A stretch of 64,000 nt of DNA from Pseudomonadota bacterium (GTDB taxonomy: Bacteria > Pseudomonadota > Alphaproteobacteria > UBA828). Position 1 is the stretch's first letter. Each line of letters opens with the position of its first letter. Position numbers and translations under genes: made by a program. Of this stretch, positions 61,397-64,000 are shown in pieces. The notes beneath the pieces were generated by a model, which was given only the letters and a program-made list of their open reading frames with translations, was not told the DNA's origin and ran no database searches. The stretch is taken from NCBI GenBank assembly GCA_027624955.1, contig JAQBTG010000001.1, positions 1 through 64,000 on the forward strand, in the 5' to 3' direction.

Positions 61397-62407
61397 ATGA
61401 CAGATTTCCTCGACGCCCTGGTTCTGCTCACTAATTTTGTTCTTGTGCCGGGCCTGGCCTATGGCTCGCAATTGGCGCTGGGTGCGCTCGGCGTGACGAT
61501 CATTTACGGCATTTTACGCTTCGCCAATTTCGCGCATGGCGATCTGATGGCGTTCGGCACCATGGTGGTGATTCTCTTCACCTGGTGGTTCCAATCTATG
61601 GGCGTCAGTATTGCGCCGCTGCCAGTGGCGCTCTTGGCGCTGCCGATCGGTATTGTAGCCGCCATTGCGATGAGCCTTGGCACCGACCGCCTGGTCTATC
61701 GCTTTTACCGCCGCCGCAAGGCGCCTTCGGTCATCTATATCCTGACTTCGATCGGCGTCATGTTTGTGATGAACGGCATCGTACGTTTCATCATCGGACC
61801 GAACGATCAGCGCTTTACCGACGGCGCGCGTTTTATCATCAAGGCGAGCGAGTTCAAAAAGGCGACCGGCCTGCATGAGGGCTTGGCGATCAAGCTGACG
61901 CAAGGCGTGACTGTCCTGGTGACTCTGATTGTCGTGGTATCGCTATTTCGCTTCTTGCAGAAATCGCGCACCGGTAAGGCGATGCGCGCTTATTCCGACA
62001 ATGAAGATTTGGCGCTGCTGTCCGGAGTCAGCCCGGAGCGCGTCGTGTTTTATGCCTGGGTGATCGCGGCGTCGTTGGCGGCCATCGCCGGCACGCTCTA
62101 CGGCCTCGATAAAAGTTTCAAACCATTCACCTATTTTCAGCTGTTGCTGCCGATTTTTGCCGCCGCCATTGTCGGCGGTATTGGTAATCCTCTCGGCGCC
62201 GTGGTCGGTGGTTTCGTCATCGCCTTTTCCGAGGTGACCATCACCTACGCTTATAGGAAATTCCTGCGCTATCTGCTGCCTGATGACTGGGCGCCTGAGA
62301 GCTTGGTGCAGTTTCTCTCGACCGATTATAAATTCGCCATTTCCTTCATCATCCTGGTGGTCGTGCTGCTGGTGCGCCCGACCGGCATATTCCGCGGGAA
62401 CTCGTGA
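61397..62407 (+). CDS. livH: Branched-chain-amino-acid-type ABC transporter permease LivH
   Basis: 336 residues, about eight transmembrane helices. The family opening YGSQLALGALGVTIIYGILR followed by FANFAHGDLMAFG, and the cytoplasmic loop SRTGKAMRAYSDNEDLALLSG with GVSPERVVFYAW contacting the ATPases. GGGAGGGGC precedes the ATG. The C-terminal end overlaps the livM start by one base. A central insertion (FIIKASEFKKATGL) is longer than in E. coli LivH. Confidence 0.92.
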   Translation: MTDFLDALVLLTNFVLVPGLAYGSQLALGALGVTIIYGILRFANFAHGDLMAFGTMVVILFTWWFQSMGVSIAPLPVALLALPIGIVAAIAMSLGTDRLVYRFYRRRKAPSVIYILTSIGVMFVMNGIVRFIIGPNDQRFTDGARFIIKASEFKKATGLHEGLAIKLTQGVTVLVTLIVVVSLFRFLQKSRTGKAMRAYSDNEDLALLSGVSPERVVFYAWVIAASLAAIAGTLYGLDKSFKPFTYFQLLLPIFAAAIVGGIGNPLGAVVGGFVIAFSEVTITYAYRKFLRYLLPDDWAPESLVQFLSTDYKFAISFIILVVVLLVRPTGIFRGNS

Positions 62408-63720
62408 TGAATCCCGTACTCCGTGCGCCGCTCCTGTTCGCTGTCATGGCGGCGATGCTGGCTGCCGTCGGCTTTGGCCAGTCTTGGCAGGTCGCGCTCA
62501 CCATCCTTAATCTCTGTCTGATTTCTTCGATCATGGCGCTCGGCCTCAACATGCAATGGGGCTATGCCGGCTTGTTCAATGTCGGCGTGATGGGTTTTGC
62601 CGCGGTCGGCGGCCTCGCCACAGTGCTGATCTCCAAGGCGCCGGTAGGCGAAGCCTGGGCCGCTGGTGGCTGGCGGCTCGCGGCGTCGCTCGGCGTGTTG
62701 CTGGCGACAGCCGGTGTGGTGATCGTGGTTCGCCGCCGGCTTGGCCCCGGCGCGATCCGTTCGCTCGCCACGGCGGTCCTGATCATCGCCGGCTATTTTC
62801 TCACTCGCATTTTCTTCGATCCGGCGACCGAGGCGATCGAAGCGGTTAACAGCGCCAAAACCGGTTATCTCGGCGGCCTCGGCCTGCCGATCATCTTGTC
62901 GTGGATTGTCGGCGGCCTGCTCGCTGCCGGCGTTGCCTGGTTTATTGGCAAAGTCGCGCTCGGCCTACGCTCGGATTATTTTGCCATCGCTACCCTCGGA
63001 ATTTCCGAGATCGTCATCGCTGTTCTCAAGAACGAGGATTGGCTGGCGCGCGGCGTGAAGAACGTCACCGGCCTGGAGCGTCCGGTGCCCTATGAGGTGA
63101 ATCTACAGGCCGAACGGTGGTTCGCCGATTTTGCCACCTGGTTCGGCTCTGATGTAATCGAAGCCTCGTCGATCTTCGTCAAGCTGTGCTACGCCGCCTT
63201 GTTTCTGGCTGTGTTGCTGTTCGTCGTGGCGCTTTCGGAGCGCGCGCTGAAATCGCCCTGGGGCCGCATGATGCGCGCCATCCGCGACAATGAAGACGCG
63301 GCAGAAGCGATGGGCAAGGACGTCACGCGCCGCCATTTGCAAATATTCATCATCGGCTCAGGCGTCATCGGTATCGCCGGCGCCATGCTGACCACCCTCG
63401 ACGGCCAGTTCACGCCGGGCACCTACCAGCCGCTGCGCTTTACTTTCCTCATCTGGATCATGGTGATCATCGGCGGCTCGGGCAACAATTGGGGCTCGGT
63501 GCTGGGCGGCTTTCTGGTGTGGTTCGTGTGGATCGAAGCTGAGCCCGCTGGTCTCTGGCTGATGGACAGCATCACCGCAGGCTTGTCCGACGACAGCCCA
63601 TTCCGGGCCCATCTCCTCGATGCGGCCCCCCATATGCGTCTCATCATCATGGGGGTTATTTTGCTGGTGGTGATGCGCTTCGCGCCGCGCGGCCTCATAC
63701 CGGAGGTGATGCGACGATGA
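62407..63720 (+). CDS. livM: Branched-chain-amino-acid-type ABC transporter permease LivM
   Basis: 437 residues from the ATG at 62407 (TGATG overlap with livH); a GTG at 62404 is the alternative. Motifs: IMALGLNMQWGYAGLFNVGV, LGLRSDYFAIATLGISEIVI, SPWGRMMRAIRDNEDAAEAMG with the EAA-like loop, and IGGSGNNWGSVLGGFLVW. It is longer than typical LivM because of extra helices after the first conserved block (DPATEAIEAVNSAKTGY region). Last gene of the operon. Confidence 0.92.
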   Translation: MNPVLRAPLLFAVMAAMLAAVGFGQSWQVALTILNLCLISSIMALGLNMQWGYAGLFNVGVMGFAAVGGLATVLISKAPVGEAWAAGGWRLAASLGVLLATAGVVIVVRRRLGPGAIRSLATAVLIIAGYFLTRIFFDPATEAIEAVNSAKTGYLGGLGLPIILSWIVGGLLAAGVAWFIGKVALGLRSDYFAIATLGISEIVIAVLKNEDWLARGVKNVTGLERPVPYEVNLQAERWFADFATWFGSDVIEASSIFVKLCYAALFLAVLLFVVALSERALKSPWGRMMRAIRDNEDAAEAMGKDVTRRHLQIFIIGSGVIGIAGAMLTTLDGQFTPGTYQPLRFTFLIWIMVIIGGSGNNWGSVLGGFLVWFVWIEAEPAGLWLMDSITAGLSDDSPFRAHLLDAAPHMRLIIMGVILLVVMRFAPRGLIPEVMRR

Positions 63721-63736
63721 GAGGCGCGGCGCCGAA

Positions 63737-64000
63737 TTATTTCTTCGGCGCGCCGATGCGCCGCCAGTAATACGGCTTGATCCGAATCGCGCCCTGGTAA
63801 AATGCCGCCACGCGGTTCGCCGATTCCTGCGCATCGCGATAAACTTGTGATAGTTCGCCGATGGCGTTTGGATGGGCGTCGACGCGCAGATTATGCCACA
63901 TCTCCGGTTGAGGCGACGCCACAATCACTGCTGCCGACATCGAGCTGCCGAAGACTTCTTTTGTTGGAATCACCCGCAGCGATCCGGTCTTTTCATCGAC
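63737..64000 (-). CDS. Hypothetical protein, C-terminal part (runs off right edge)
   Basis: The frame is open from the window edge to the TAA at 63737, about 87 residues: RVIPTKEVFGSSMSAAVIVA, PEMWHNLRVDAHPNAIGELS, QVYRDAQESANRVAAFYQGA, and a basic tail. No recognised family. It is convergent with livM across 16 bases. The true start is beyond 64000. Confidence 0.6.
   Translation of the reverse strand, partial: VDEKTGSLRVIPTKEVFGSSMSAAVIVASPQPEMWHNLRVDAHPNAIGELSQVYRDAQESANRVAAFYQGAIRIKPYYWRRIGAPKK

Overview
The window is GC-rich chromosomal DNA, about 60% GC by eye, densely packed with metabolic genes. Gene content suggests a free-living, aerobic, heterotrophic alphaproteobacterium: a fadN-A-E type beta-oxidation operon, a DUF302 protein, PRISE-like SDR, cupin-type XRE regulator, orphan CoA-transferases, and a liv-type ABC importer. 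No marker gene fixes genus or order. There is no prophage, CRISPR array or plasmid module. The only mobile-element trace is at the extreme left edge.

Layout. 1-521: an SPFH/stomatin-like gene cut by what looks like an insertion-sequence end. 1093-2259: a lone acyl-CoA dehydrogenase, followed by tandem pieces of a dispersed hairpin repeat. 2626-7701 (minus): tetR, an MMPL/RND exporter, a LolA-like lipoprotein-sorting protein and an outer-membrane barrel, probably an envelope lipid export set. 7905-9583: three tandem cupins. 9597-12344: a YgjP-like metalloprotease divergent from an ABC-F ATPase. 12330-20974 (minus): fatty-acid degradation (fadD, fadA, fadN, fadE, CoA-transferase A and B). 21145-24609: ispG, an alpha/beta hydrolase and a RhlE-type helicase. 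24907-30327: small mixed genes including a DUF302 protein, a 2OG-Fe(II) oxygenase, allA, a DehI-type dehalogenase, a TPR glycosyltransferase and a tag gene broken by an amber codon. 31598-31813: two tRNA-Leu genes.

33028-44769 is a reductive pyrimidine / beta-alanine catabolic island. It holds an XRE-cupin regulator, omega-amino-acid:pyruvate transaminase, alanine dehydrogenase and (methyl)malonate-semialdehyde dehydrogenase. It also holds two nitrilase-type carbamoyl amidases, a zinc-dependent carbamoylase and two dihydropyrimidinases. Together they would take dihydropyrimidines to acetyl-CoA, CO2 and ammonia. The first enzyme, dihydropyrimidine dehydrogenase, is not in the window.

44924-58362: a CaiB-type CoA-transferase, an isopenicillin-N-synthase-like dioxygenase, a membrane adenylate/guanylate cyclase, and a non-coding stretch with a CRP-like palindrome and a strong minus-strand terminator. 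Then come a SixA-like phosphatase, an acyl-CoA synthetase, a glutamine amidotransferase, ACC deaminase, an amidohydrolase/MIP18-like pair and a DMT exporter. 58568-63720: a complete livK-G-F-H-M import operon.

Cross-cutting signals. Three sites share an 8+6+8 inverted-repeat architecture. They lie upstream of the exporter operon, tetR and fadD, and suggest one TetR-type lipid regulon. Four copies of an intergenic repeat carry a variable but always self-complementary hairpin. A candidate small RNA with a C/U-rich anti-Shine-Dalgarno tract lies at about 48773-48885.
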